This document shows, piece after piece, positions 27,942-36,046 of a stretch of DNA of 64,000 nt. The position numbers and the translations under genes are program-made. Origin of the DNA: Terriglobus albidus (lineage in GTDB: Bacteria > Acidobacteriota > Terriglobia > Terriglobales > Acidobacteriaceae); assembly GCF_008000815.1 (NCBI RefSeq), contig NZ_CP042806.1:1550001-1614000 (forward strand), read 5' to 3'. The notes under the pieces are model-generated. The model searched no databases and was not told where the DNA came from. It worked only from the letters and a program-made list of their open reading frames with translations. Position 1 is the stretch's first letter. Each line of letters starts with the position of its first letter.

Positions 27942-28328
27942 CTACTTTCCCTGGACTAGCCAGGTGAACTGCTCTTTGGTCAGTGGTACTACCGAGAGAC
28001 GGAACTGACGGAACATGATGGAGTCCGCGAAGAGGGGATTGTCACGAATCTCGCCCAGAGGCTTCGGGCGCGCGATCGCTTTGACCGGCTTGATGCGGAC
28101 AGCCGGGTTCTTCGGGTCAGAGGCATCGACCGAGACAACCTTGGCATGACCGACGGCGGCTTTGCCGACATTGGAGTGATAGATAACCAGGTCTTCGCCT
28201 GGCTTCATGCCACGCAGCGTGATCAGTGCCTGGGGGTTCTTGATGCCATCCCATACGGTTTCGCCGTCACGCTGCAGGTCTTCGAAGGAGTAGACGTCGG
28301 GTTCGGATTTGAGAAGGTAGGCAGCCAT
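27942..28328 (-). CDS. EVE-domain protein
   Basis: 128-aa stand-alone EVE domain, a PUA-like fold that binds modified bases in nucleic acids. Landmarks are MAAYLLKSEPDVYSFEDL, TVWDGIKNPQALITLRGMKP, DLVIYHSNVGKAAVGHAKVV and FRQFRLSVVPLTKEQF. Size and motifs match the thymocyte-nuclear-protein-1-like group common in bacteria. No restriction or modification gene is adjacent; it lies downstream of murI across a repeat-rich gap of about 120 bp. Confidence 0.9.
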   Translation of the reverse strand: MAAYLLKSEPDVYSFEDLQRDGETVWDGIKNPQALITLRGMKPGEDLVIYHSNVGKAAVGHAKVVSVDASDPKNPAVRIKPVKAIARPKPLGEIRDNPLFADSIMFRQFRLSVVPLTKEQFTWLVQGK

Positions 28329-28445
28329 GGGGAGATTCTAGTTGCTAGTTGCTGGTTCCTAGTTGCTAGTTTCTCGCCCGTGGGCCGTATCGCCACTGCT
28401 CTGGATGCCCCATCGAAACGCGATGGGTGGGATGCCTCGCTGGTT
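28329..28445. repeat. TAGTTGC heptamer repeats and GGTGCCCCAT-type hairpin
   Basis: CTAGTTGCTAGTTGCTGG and CCTAGTTGCTAGTTTC are degenerate 7-bp repeats. They are followed at about 28404-28436 by GATGCCCCATCG and CGATGGGTGGGATGCC, an inverted repeat of the CCCCATCG family. Confidence 0.6.
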
Positions 28446-29261
28446 CTAGCCGCCGAGATCGAGTAAGTTGACTTCGGGCAGTGGCTGGCCGAGAAAGCGG
28501 GTACCGAGGGCCCGGAACTTCTCTGTCGAATCGGTGGCGTAGAAGGTCAGATTGCTCGATGGGCGGCCGGGTAAGGCGTGGAGCATCTCTGCCACTTTGC
28601 CGGCGGTGGTCTCTGCCGAGTCGATGACGGTGATCGGCTGCGGGCTCAGTTCCGCGAGAAGCCGTGTGATGAGCGGACGAAGCAGAGGATAGTGCGTGCA
28701 CCCCAGAAGCACAGTCGAGGGCGAGAGTCCGGCTTTGGCGGCATCGGCGAGAGCTTCGGTGAGGTAAATGCGCGCCACCTGTTCGGTGACGTCGTGGTCG
28801 ATCCATCCCTCTTCAACGAGCGGCACCAGAAGCGGGCAGGCTTTCTGCGTGGCTTCGAGGCCAACGGCCTGCAGGGCTTTGAAGTAGGCGTTGGACTGAA
28901 CAGTGGCCTGGGTAGCCAGTACCAGAGTAGAGCCTGACGCAGTGGCTTCACGCGCAGCCTCTGCCCCGGGTTCGATCACGCCGAGAACAGGAAGACTGGT
29001 GGATGCTCTGAGTTCATCCATCGCGAGTGCGGAGGCGGTGTTGCAGGCGATGACGAGCATCTCCGCGCCGTGATCTTCGAGAAACTTTGCTGAGGAGACA
29101 GCGTAGCGCGCGATGGTCTGGCGGGACTTTGCGCCATAGGGAAGACGGGCGGTGTCCCCCAGGTAGGTGTAGCGGGCTCCTGGAATCAGCGGCAGGAGTG
29201 CGCGCAATACGGTCAAGCCTCCGAAGCCGGAGTCAAAGACGCCAACATGCACGGCGGTCAT
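28446..29261 (-). CDS. murI: Glutamate racemase
   Basis: Makes D-glutamate for peptidoglycan, 271 aa. GVFDSGFGGLTVLRALLP, YLGDTARLPYGAKS, MLVIACNTASALAMDELR with the first catalytic Cys, and LLGCTHYPLLRPLI with the second Cys and His are all present. Its ATG overlaps the stop of the GerMN gene by 4 bp, closing a chain of overlapping genes with the amidase and GerMN genes, so it is grouped with envelope functions. Confidence 0.95.
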   Translation of the reverse strand: MTAVHVGVFDSGFGGLTVLRALLPLIPGARYTYLGDTARLPYGAKSRQTIARYAVSSAKFLEDHGAEMLVIACNTASALAMDELRASTSLPVLGVIEPGAEAAREATASGSTLVLATQATVQSNAYFKALQAVGLEATQKACPLLVPLVEEGWIDHDVTEQVARIYLTEALADAAKAGLSPSTVLLGCTHYPLLRPLITRLLAELSPQPITVIDSAETTAGKVAEMLHALPGRPSSNLTFYATDSTEKFRALGTRFLGQPLPEVNLLDLGG

Positions 29262-29965
29262 GGTGTCTCTTTCGTCGATTGAAGGGTGGTGTCGGTAGAA
29301 GGATACACCCGATCCAGAGAGAAATGCCCAGCCAATGTGGGCCTTGTTTTGCCATCCACGAGGAACCGAATCCGGCTGACTTGTGGAAAATTTGCGTGGA
29401 CAGTACCCAGTACGGAGAGCACGGTCAAGGTCTCGACTTCGATTCCTGAGGGATGTGCATCGGCGAAGCTCTGCCGGAGATTGATCACGGCCATGTATCC
29501 GTTCCGAGCCGCCATGTCGGTAAAGGCGGTGGGTGAGGGTGTGATCTTGTCTCCGGCGTTTTTATCGGCGGCCTGGTGTGGTTTGGGAGGTGTGAGCGGG
29601 AGTGGAAGGAAGAAGACGTCGGCAATAGCGGTGCCATCGAACTTGAGGGGATGGGGCGAGTCTGACTGTCCGTAATCGCTAAAAAGCCGTTCAAGGATGG
29701 CGCGCAGCCGGATCGTCGGCTCTGTGGGGAGCGCGATCTGGCGGTCGGTGGGAGTAATGGTGCCTGCGGCGTCGTCTGCCAGCAGGAAGGTAACGGCCTC
29801 AGTCTGGGTCGTGGCGCCGCTTGGAGCCTCAATGGGCGTTGCTGCGCTCGAGATGGAGTTCAACCGGGCGATGGTGCGCTGGTGGACGCGCCACAAATAA
29901 CCCGCCATGAGAACGGAGAGCGTCATCAGCGCCAGAAACAGGATGCGCTGGTAGCGAGGGATCAT
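29258..29965 (-). CDS. GerMN-domain envelope protein
   Basis: 235 aa with an N-terminal signal anchor (ILFLALMTLSVLMAGYLW). A GerMN-like domain spans about 95-215, with YMAVINLRQSFADAHPSG, VETLTVLSVLGTVHANFP and VSRIRFLVDGKTRPTLAGH. GerMN domains occur in spore proteins and in many non-sporing envelope proteins; the domain probably binds a cell-wall ligand. It overlaps the amidase and murI genes by 4 bp each, supporting a peptidoglycan-related role. Confidence 0.85.
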   Translation of the reverse strand: MIPRYQRILFLALMTLSVLMAGYLWRVHQRTIARLNSISSAATPIEAPSGATTQTEAVTFLLADDAAGTITPTDRQIALPTEPTIRLRAILERLFSDYGQSDSPHPLKFDGTAIADVFFLPLPLTPPKPHQAADKNAGDKITPSPTAFTDMAARNGYMAVINLRQSFADAHPSGIEVETLTVLSVLGTVHANFPQVSRIRFLVDGKTRPTLAGHFSLDRVYPSTDTTLQSTKETP

Positions 29966-30774
29966 CGCACGGCTCCGGTGCCGGTAACGGCGTTTGGATG
30001 TCCTCGCCAGAAGAGCAGGGCACCAGCGATGGCTTCCGCGACCCGCTGTTGATAGGTGGGGTCCTGGGCGGTGGCCTCATCAAGCGGACCAAGCTCGATT
30101 GCAACCGCGGGGCAAGTGAGGGAATCGAGTTCAGCCAGCCAGGTGCGGTTATTGGTAACGGGTGTACGGGAGCGGGAAATCGCCGCCTGCAGCTCTGAGG
30201 CGAGGCGAAGCGAACGTGTGACCCATGGCGCCTGGGCTTCATTCCAGAGGACAGGTTTGGAGCCCTGGAGAGCCGACTCAGTTTCCGGAAGCGCAGAGGT
30301 GAAGAGGTGGACTCCAGCGGTGTTGCCGGAGGCATGCAGTGTGAGACAGGCAATGGCACCGGAGCGGTTGGCAAGCTCAACCCGGCCATCGCTGGTGAGT
30401 TTGGCGGCATCGTCCGGTGTCGTGTGCGTCAGAACAACTTTGAAGCCGCGGACGATCAGTAAGGATTGCAGGCGGTTAGCGAAGGCAATGGTCACGTCGC
30501 GTTCCGGAAGTTTTTCCGTAAGCCGTGCTCCGGTATCGGGACCACCGTGAGCTGCGTCGAGAAGAATAATGGGGGACTGTGCAGGGGTTTGCGCGCGGGC
30601 GGCGGGCAGCAGGAGCGCCGCTACCGCCGCCGCAAACAACGCGGGTTTGGAGCATTTTTCCTGTAGGTGTAAAGTCGGGCTTCCGCATCGACGGGCGTTT
30701 TCCGTAATGAAAACGCCGCTGCTCTCCTCTATCGGGATACCCAACAACAGGAAAAATGCTCTAATCCAGGGCAT
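29962..30774 (-). CDS. N-acetylmuramoyl-L-alanine amidase (Amidase_3)
   Basis: Periplasmic zinc amidase cleaving the glycan-peptide bond, 270 aa from ATG 30774. PIILLDAAHGGPDTGARL holds the first His, LPERDVTIAFANRLQSLL a Glu, CLTLHASGNTAG the second His, and AVAIELGPLDEATA the catalytic Glu, so the site is intact. About the first 42 residues are encoded mostly by a dispersed element, and only then comes the hydrophobic signal segment ALFAAAVAALLLPAARAQ, which has no start codon of its own. The start overlaps the end of the DUF1015 gene by 14 bp. Confidence 0.88.
   Translation of the reverse strand: MPWIRAFFLLLGIPIEESSGVFITENARRCGSPTLHLQEKCSKPALFAAAVAALLLPAARAQTPAQSPIILLDAAHGGPDTGARLTEKLPERDVTIAFANRLQSLLIVRGFKVVLTHTTPDDAAKLTSDGRVELANRSGAIACLTLHASGNTAGVHLFTSALPETESALQGSKPVLWNEAQAPWVTRSLRLASELQAAISRSRTPVTNNRTWLAELDSLTCPAVAIELGPLDEATAQDPTYQQRVAEAIAGALLFWRGHPNAVTGTGAVR
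30650..30763. repeat. MITE-like dispersed element, subfamily A copy 3
   Basis: 114 bp from GAGCATTTTTCCTGTAGG to CAACAGGAAAAATGCTCTA, with internal GGGCGTTTTCC/GAAAACGCC. Its right end supplies the TAG stop of the DUF1015 gene, and its body is translated in frame as the N-terminus of the amidase. Confidence 0.88.
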
Positions 30775-32137
30775 AGATGGCAAGACCGCTCAGCAATTTC
30801 GGATAGAAGTCCGTGGACTTCTGCGGCATGACTTCGTTCGCGAAGGCGACATCGCGGAGCTGTTGCAGCGTTACCGGCTTGGTAAGGAAAGCAACGTCTG
30901 CCTCGCCTTTATTTACCAGTTCCACGGCCTCGGATGCTTCGCGAAGGTACTTCACATTGCCCAGCTTCGTCACCTGTTCCTGCGAGAGACCGAGGATCTG
31001 CGCAAAGAGCAGGCCATGGAGCTGGACGACATCGAGCTGGCGCTGGCGCGGAGAAAACTCCTGCAGCTTCGGAGCAATGGCCTCAGATTTTGCGGTGAGC
31101 AGCCAGCTTCCATGGGCGGTGACAGCGACGAAGGCTACACCTTCGGTGGCATCGAGCGCAGCCTTGAGGGCTACATGGTTGCTGCCGTTCAGCGGAGCGG
31201 CGTCAAAGTACGGACCAGCCTTGGCGAGTAGATCATCGGCCGAGAAGTTCTGCAGGCCATTGAGCACGCGGTGCGTCGGCAGAATGGTGATTCCGGGGGC
31301 GGCCATATTGACGAAGGTCATCATCATGGCAGCTTCGGGGTAGGCCGGCGTGGGCAGATCCGTGGCGGTGACGTGCAGCTTTTCTGCCTCATCGGCGCCG
31401 GCGGTTTCAGAGCCCGGAGCAGGATTGAAAGGCAGACCGAGCTCGGCGGCGCGCTCCTTGGAGTAGGCGACCGAGGTCTCGTAGCGGTGATGTCCGTCAG
31501 CGATGATGAGCTTCTTGTCCTGCATGGCGCCGACGATGATGCGGATCAGGGATGGGTCGGTGATCTTCCAGAGTTTGTGGAGGACGCCATAGTCGTCGAC
31601 GACGGCCTGATCGGGGGCGGGGCCGTTCTCAAAGAGAAGGCGCTCCACGCTGAAGCCGGGGTCGTTGTAGAGCATGTAGATCTGCTCGCAGTAGGCACGG
31701 GTGGCTTTGAACAACGCCAGGCGATCGGACTTGTGCTTAGGGAAGGTCTGTTCGTGGCGATAGACCACCTGATCGGCGTAATCGTAGAGGTGGCCGAGGG
31801 CGATAAAGCCGCGGCGCTCACGTGTTTCGGTGGTGCCGGGGACGGTATAGACCTGCGAGTAGCCGTAGATGGCCGGTTCCGCCTCTTCGACGAGCACCTG
31901 GTCCTTGCGCCACGCGTTGAGGGTATCGGCGGCGCGGGTGTAGACGTTCTCTCCCTCTTCGGTATCGCCGGGGAAGTGTTTACCCAGGATCACACGGATG
32001 AGATTTAGCGGGTTCCTCGCGTAGTAGCGGTCCTGCATCTCCGGGGTGATCTTGTCATAAGGCTGGGTGACGACATCCTCCAGCTTGACCTTGGCGGGGT
32101 TATAACGAAAGGCGCGGAACGGGTAAATGCGAGCCAT
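30761..32137 (-). CDS. DUF1015 family protein
   Basis: Cytosolic protein of 458 aa from ATG 32137 (18 bp inside the longest frame). Family landmarks are IYPFRAFRYNPAKVKLEDVV, VTQPYDKITPEMQDRYYARN, GFIALGHLYDYADQVVYRHE and LIIADGHHRYETSVAYSKER. Biochemical function is unknown; homologues occur in bacteria and archaea, sometimes near serine biosynthesis genes, which is not the case here. The C-terminus ends LAIYALD followed by a TAG belonging to a dispersed element, so the original 3' end may have been altered. Confidence 0.88.
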   Translation of the reverse strand: MARIYPFRAFRYNPAKVKLEDVVTQPYDKITPEMQDRYYARNPLNLIRVILGKHFPGDTEEGENVYTRAADTLNAWRKDQVLVEEAEPAIYGYSQVYTVPGTTETRERRGFIALGHLYDYADQVVYRHEQTFPKHKSDRLALFKATRAYCEQIYMLYNDPGFSVERLLFENGPAPDQAVVDDYGVLHKLWKITDPSLIRIIVGAMQDKKLIIADGHHRYETSVAYSKERAAELGLPFNPAPGSETAGADEAEKLHVTATDLPTPAYPEAAMMMTFVNMAAPGITILPTHRVLNGLQNFSADDLLAKAGPYFDAAPLNGSNHVALKAALDATEGVAFVAVTAHGSWLLTAKSEAIAPKLQEFSPRQRQLDVVQLHGLLFAQILGLSQEQVTKLGNVKYLREASEAVELVNKGEADVAFLTKPVTLQQLRDVAFANEVMPQKSTDFYPKLLSGLAIYALD

Positions 32138-32213
32138 GCGTGCGGAAGGCAACACTCCAATCTTTAGGTTCTAGGAGAGATTGTACTTGGGGGCCGCAGG
32201 GACCTGCGGCCCG

Positions 32214-32250
32214 GTTGAATAGTGGAATCGTTGAATTATTGAATGGTTTA
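32214..32250. repeat. TTGAAT-type short repeat cluster
   Basis: GTTGAATAGTGGAATCG then TTGAATTATTGAATGG, in the 285-bp gap between the divergent DUF1015 and VWA genes. The rest of the gap has a hairpin GGCCGCAGGGACCTGCGGCC at 32193-32212 and a TTGACA at 32293-32298 without a matching -10 box. Confidence 0.6.
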
Positions 32251-32423
32251 AGACGGTCTGCAGCGAATATCGGGCTAGGGAATGACATTTTGTTGACAGT
32301 GCGGGGGCCGGTTTTCCCGATCATGGAATGAGAGGCTGCGATTTCACCGGGGGATGCGTCAAACAGGAAAACGGTGGATTACACTCGTACTTCCTGGAGG
32401 TGATCTCCGGAGCGAGGCTAACG

Positions 32424-33491
32424 GTGGCGGGTCTAGGGCTCAAGGGTCGGCTGGAGCGTGGGCAGCGCATATGGCGCCGCCTGGCAGTGCTGCTCGTAAT
32501 GGGTACGGCGCTGTGCGCGAGCATGTGGGCGCAGGAGAATCCCCTGGGAGACGTGAATACCGCGGTGCCTCCACCTCCGAAGCCGCCGGTTGAGCCGAAA
32601 AAGGTAATTGAGGGGGGAGAGAATGTCGCCCGTGAGGCGGCTTCTGCCCCGCGCGGCGCCAGCATCCGTGTCTCGGTCAACCTTGTGCTGGTGCCGATGA
32701 CGGTAACCGACCCAATGAACCGTCTGGTGACCGGCCTGGAGAGGGAAAACTTCTGGGTCTATGAGAACAACCAGCCGCAGGAGATCCGTACCTTTTCGCT
32801 GGATGACGCTCCGGTGACCATCGGGATCATCTTCGATATGAGCGGAAGCATGGGGTCGAAGTTTCAGCGGGCGCGCAAGGCGTTGAGTGCATTTATGCGG
32901 ACCTCGAATCCTGAGGATGAATTCTTTGTGGTCGCATTCAATGACCGTCCTGCCGTGGTGGTAGACAACACCTCGAATGTGGATGACGTCGAAGCCCGCA
33001 TGGCGATGATGAAACCGGAGAGCCGGACGGCGCTGATCGATGCCGTCTACCTGGGCCTGCATAAGTTGAAAGATGCCAAGTATGACCGCAAGGCGCTTTT
33101 GATTATTTCGGACGGCGGCGATAACCGCAGCCGCTATACGGAAGGGGAGCTGCGCCGGGCCGTGCGTGAGAGCGACGTGCAGATTTATTCCATCGGCATC
33201 TTCGATACGTATGCCTCGACTCCGGAGGAGATTGCCGGTCCCATCATGCTGAACGACATCTGCGAGATGACCGGCGGGCGCATGTTCCGCGTGACCGACG
33301 TCGCTGAACTGGGCGATATCGCGGCCCGTATCTCGCAGGAACTGCGCAACGAGTACGTTGTCGGCTTCCGACCGGGCGACCTGAAGCATGACGGCACCTG
33401 GCGCAAATTGAAGGTGAAACTCAACCCACCGCCCGGACTACCCCCTCTGACCGTGCATAATCGACAGGGGTACTATGCACCTGCGGACTAA
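32424..33491 (+). CDS. VWFA-related Acidobacterial domain protein 1
   Basis: Exported VWA-domain protein, 355 aa from GTG 32424 with GAGG upstream; an ATG at 32328 gives a longer form without a ribosome site. Signal segment RRLAVLLVMGTALCASMWAQ, then a Pro-rich stretch. RVSVNLVLVPMTVTDPMNRL opens the family-specific domain. The VWA fold has the metal site FDMSGSMGSKFQRARKALS and LLIISDGGDNRSRY, and the C-terminus RISQELRNEYVVGFRPGD. The family is expanded in Acidobacteria and its role is unknown, probably adhesion or matrix binding. The next gene overlaps by 17 bp and is a paralogue. Confidence 0.88.
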   Translation: MAGLGLKGRLERGQRIWRRLAVLLVMGTALCASMWAQENPLGDVNTAVPPPPKPPVEPKKVIEGGENVAREAASAPRGASIRVSVNLVLVPMTVTDPMNRLVTGLERENFWVYENNQPQEIRTFSLDDAPVTIGIIFDMSGSMGSKFQRARKALSAFMRTSNPEDEFFVVAFNDRPAVVVDNTSNVDDVEARMAMMKPESRTALIDAVYLGLHKLKDAKYDRKALLIISDGGDNRSRYTEGELRRAVRESDVQIYSIGIFDTYASTPEEIAGPIMLNDICEMTGGRMFRVTDVAELGDIAARISQELRNEYVVGFRPGDLKHDGTWRKLKVKLNPPPGLPPLTVHNRQGYYAPAD

Positions 33492-34548
33492 GGTTTTTGG
33501 CGCCATCCTGGCAGTTGGAAGTTTCACGGCGGGCTGGGCACAACAGCAGCCTTCTTTGACAGTGGACCGGGATCCGATCGCGTCGCCGGATCCAGAAACG
33601 GCTCCCGCGCAATCGACTGCGCCGGTGGGGCCTGGAGGCGCGCCTACAGACAAGATCTCCGGCGGCAAGGGCGGCTATGTACTGCACCGCGATGCCTACG
33701 AGGTGCGCCTGAACGCGACCGTGCTGGACGGCAATGGACGCACCATCCTGACACTGCCGCAGGATGCCTTCCATGTCTTCGAGGATGGAACTCCGCAGAC
33801 GGTTAACTCGTTCCGGCAGGAGGATCTTCCGGTCTCGATGGGAATCCTGATTGACAGCTCGGGATCGATGTACGACAAGCGGGACGCCGTGAACAAGGCG
33901 GCGGTGCGGTTGATCAAACTTTCGAATCCCAAGGATGAAGCGTTCCTGGTGGATTTTTCGTTCGAGCCGTATATCGATACGGACTTTACCAGCGACATCT
34001 CCAAGCTGGAGCAGGGCTTGAACTACGTGAAGTCTTCCGGCGGAACGGCGATGTATGACGCGCTGCTGGCCTCGGCGGACTACCTGGCGAAGAATGCCAA
34101 ACAGCCAAAGCAGGTGTTGCTGGTGGTGACGGACGGTGAGGATAACGCCTCGGCGACCTCGCTTGAGGATGCGATTGCGCGTATCCAGGAGCTGGACGGG
34201 CCGGTGATCTACGCTGTCGGTCTGCTCTTCGGCAAGGACACGGATAAGCGCGAGAGCCGCCACGCGAAGCGCGTGCTGGAGAGTCTGGCGGAACAGACAG
34301 GCGGCATCGCCTTCTTCCCGCGCAATCTGCAGGAAGTAGATTCGGTTGCCGACCAGATGGCCAAGGATATTCGCGAGCAGTACACGATTACTTACCACTC
34401 GACGAAGTCGCCTGCGCTTGGCGGCTACCGTCAGGTGCATGTAGATGCCAAGTACAAAGGCTTCAACAAGCTGACGGTGCGTACCCGTACCGGCTACTAC
34501 CCGAAGGTCTCGGGAGCAGCCGCGGCAGCAGACAAATCCAGCAAGTAA
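33475..34548 (+). CDS. VWFA-related Acidobacterial domain protein 2
   Basis: Paralogue of the preceding gene, 357 aa from ATG 33475 with AGGGG 5 bp upstream. The signal peptide ends GSFTAGWAQQ. YEVRLNATVLDGNGRTILTL opens the domain. The VWA metal site is ILIDSSGSMYDKRDAVNKAA with VLLVVTDGEDNASATSLEDA. The end, IREQYTITYHSTKSPALGGY, matches the other protein. Overlap and similarity indicate a tandem duplication expressed as one unit, possibly together with the PLP enzyme that begins 15 bp downstream. Confidence 0.9.
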   Translation: MHLRTKVFGAILAVGSFTAGWAQQQPSLTVDRDPIASPDPETAPAQSTAPVGPGGAPTDKISGGKGGYVLHRDAYEVRLNATVLDGNGRTILTLPQDAFHVFEDGTPQTVNSFRQEDLPVSMGILIDSSGSMYDKRDAVNKAAVRLIKLSNPKDEAFLVDFSFEPYIDTDFTSDISKLEQGLNYVKSSGGTAMYDALLASADYLAKNAKQPKQVLLVVTDGEDNASATSLEDAIARIQELDGPVIYAVGLLFGKDTDKRESRHAKRVLESLAEQTGGIAFFPRNLQEVDSVADQMAKDIREQYTITYHSTKSPALGGYRQVHVDAKYKGFNKLTVRTRTGYYPKVSGAAAAADKSSK

Positions 34549-34563
34549 GGCGTGTTCGCGACG

Positions 34564-35715
34564 ATGGACTACCAGGGGTTTTCCACGAAGGCAATTCATG
34601 CCGGTCAGGAGCCGGATGAGTTGACCGGTGCTGTGAATGTACCGGTGTATCTCACTTCCACCTATCAGCAGCAGGAGATCGGCAAGAACAAAGGCTGGGA
34701 GTATGCCCGGCTGGACAATCCGACGCGTTCAGCGCTGGAGGAGAGCCTGGCGAAGCTCGAAGGCGGAACCAGCGGCCATGTCTTCGGCAGCGGTATGGCT
34801 GCGATTGCGGCTCTGTGCACGATGATGAAGGCCGGCGATCATGTGGTCTGCAGCGAGAACATCTACGGCGGAACAGCGCGGCTCTTCGACAAGATTTTTG
34901 TTCACTATGGACTCACGTTTACCTATGTGGACGCCGGTGATCCGGCGAAGGTGGAGGCTGCGATTACGCCTGCGACCAGGCTGGTGCATATCGAGAGCCC
35001 AACGAATCCGATGATGTCGATTGTGGACATCGCCGCGGTAGCGGAGGTGGCTCATCGCCATGGCGTAGAGCTCTCGATCGACAATACGTTTCTATCGCCG
35101 TACCTCCAGCGCCCGATCGAGCTGGGGGCGGATATCGTGATGCACTCGACGACCAAGTTCCTGAATGGACATTCGGATGGACTGGGTGGTGTGCTGATCG
35201 GAACAAAGCCGGAGCATAAGGAGCGCTTCGAGTTTGTCCAGAAATGTACCGGCGGCATCCTGGCGCCGTTCGACTGCTACCTGGTGCTGCGCGGTATCAA
35301 GACGCTGGCATTGCGAATGCGGCAGCACGATACGAATGGCCGCGTGGTGGCGGAGTTCCTGTCGAAACATCCGAAGGTGAAACAGGTGTTTTATCCCGGG
35401 TTGCCGTCGCATGCCGGACATGCGATCGCGGTGCGTCAACAGAAGGGATTCGGTTCGATGATGTCATTCGAGCTCGGAAGCAAGGAAGCAGCGAATGCGT
35501 TTGTGCGGTCGTTGAAACTTTGCTATCTGGCGGAGTCTCTGGGCGGAGTGGAGACGCTGGTCTCGCACTCGGCTTCGATGACCCATGCGGCAATGACTCA
35601 GGAGCAGCGCGATGCGCTGGGGATTACGGATGGGCTGATCCGTTTGTCAGTGGGGTGTGAGGATGTTGAGGATATCCTCGCGGATCTGGAGCAAGCGCTT
35701 GCAGGAATTGAATGA
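34564..35715 (+). CDS. Cystathionine gamma-synthase/lyase-type PLP enzyme
   Basis: Cys/Met-metabolism PLP enzyme of 383 aa from ATG 34564 (GTG 12 bp earlier possible). GFSTKAIHAGQEPDELTGAV is the family N-terminus, and ENIYGGTARLFDKIFVHYGL is central. SIDNTFLSPYLQRPIELGAD supplies the PLP Asp, and VMHSTTKFLNGHSDGLGG the Schiff-base Lys. The end, SVGCEDVEDILADLEQAL, is complete. Synthase (MetB) and lyase activity cannot be separated from sequence alone. The stop TGA lies in a TTGAATGATTGAA repeat. Confidence 0.9.
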   Translation: MDYQGFSTKAIHAGQEPDELTGAVNVPVYLTSTYQQQEIGKNKGWEYARLDNPTRSALEESLAKLEGGTSGHVFGSGMAAIAALCTMMKAGDHVVCSENIYGGTARLFDKIFVHYGLTFTYVDAGDPAKVEAAITPATRLVHIESPTNPMMSIVDIAAVAEVAHRHGVELSIDNTFLSPYLQRPIELGADIVMHSTTKFLNGHSDGLGGVLIGTKPEHKERFEFVQKCTGGILAPFDCYLVLRGIKTLALRMRQHDTNGRVVAEFLSKHPKVKQVFYPGLPSHAGHAIAVRQQKGFGSMMSFELGSKEAANAFVRSLKLCYLAESLGGVETLVSHSASMTHAAMTQEQRDALGITDGLIRLSVGCEDVEDILADLEQALAGIE

Positions 35716-36046
35716 TTGAAGGATTGAATAAGGTCCTTCCCGTCGGAGCGAATTGAGCTAGCGAATACTCTAGTTGCCCCATTCTTCGCGGTTTTATCGC
35801 GAAGAAATGGGGTCCCCGGCGAACTTGTTCGCTGGGGCTTAGTGTGGGGTATCGCGCTGTGCGCGACTGCTTTTGTTTGTCATTTCGCAGCGACCAACGG
35901 GAGCGGAGAAATCTGCTTCTTCTCCCACATAATTCTTCCGGCACCAAGGTCAGAAAGCGGTCTCGCTTCGCGAGATATCCCACCCATCGCGTTGCGATGG
36001 ATGGGGCACCCAGTTCCGAGGTCAATTTGTCGACATCGCGTAATAG
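35706..36046. repeat. Repeat-filled intergenic region
   Basis: No gene seen. It contains ATTGAATGATTGAAGGATTG from the metB-like stop; a CCCCATTTCTTCGCG hairpin and GGTCCCCGGCGAACTTGTTC at 35777-35840; a TCATTTCGCAGCGACC ... GAGAAATCTGCTTCT repeat at 35879-35928; and ATCCCACCCATCGCGTTGCG / ATGGATGGGGCACCCAG at 35978-36012. The same modules occur near 21000, 8300 and 28400. Confidence 0.75.

Noticed and set aside
32293-32321. TTGACA promoter before the first VWA gene
   Set aside because: No acceptable -10 box at 16-18 bp spacing; noted only as a possible element.
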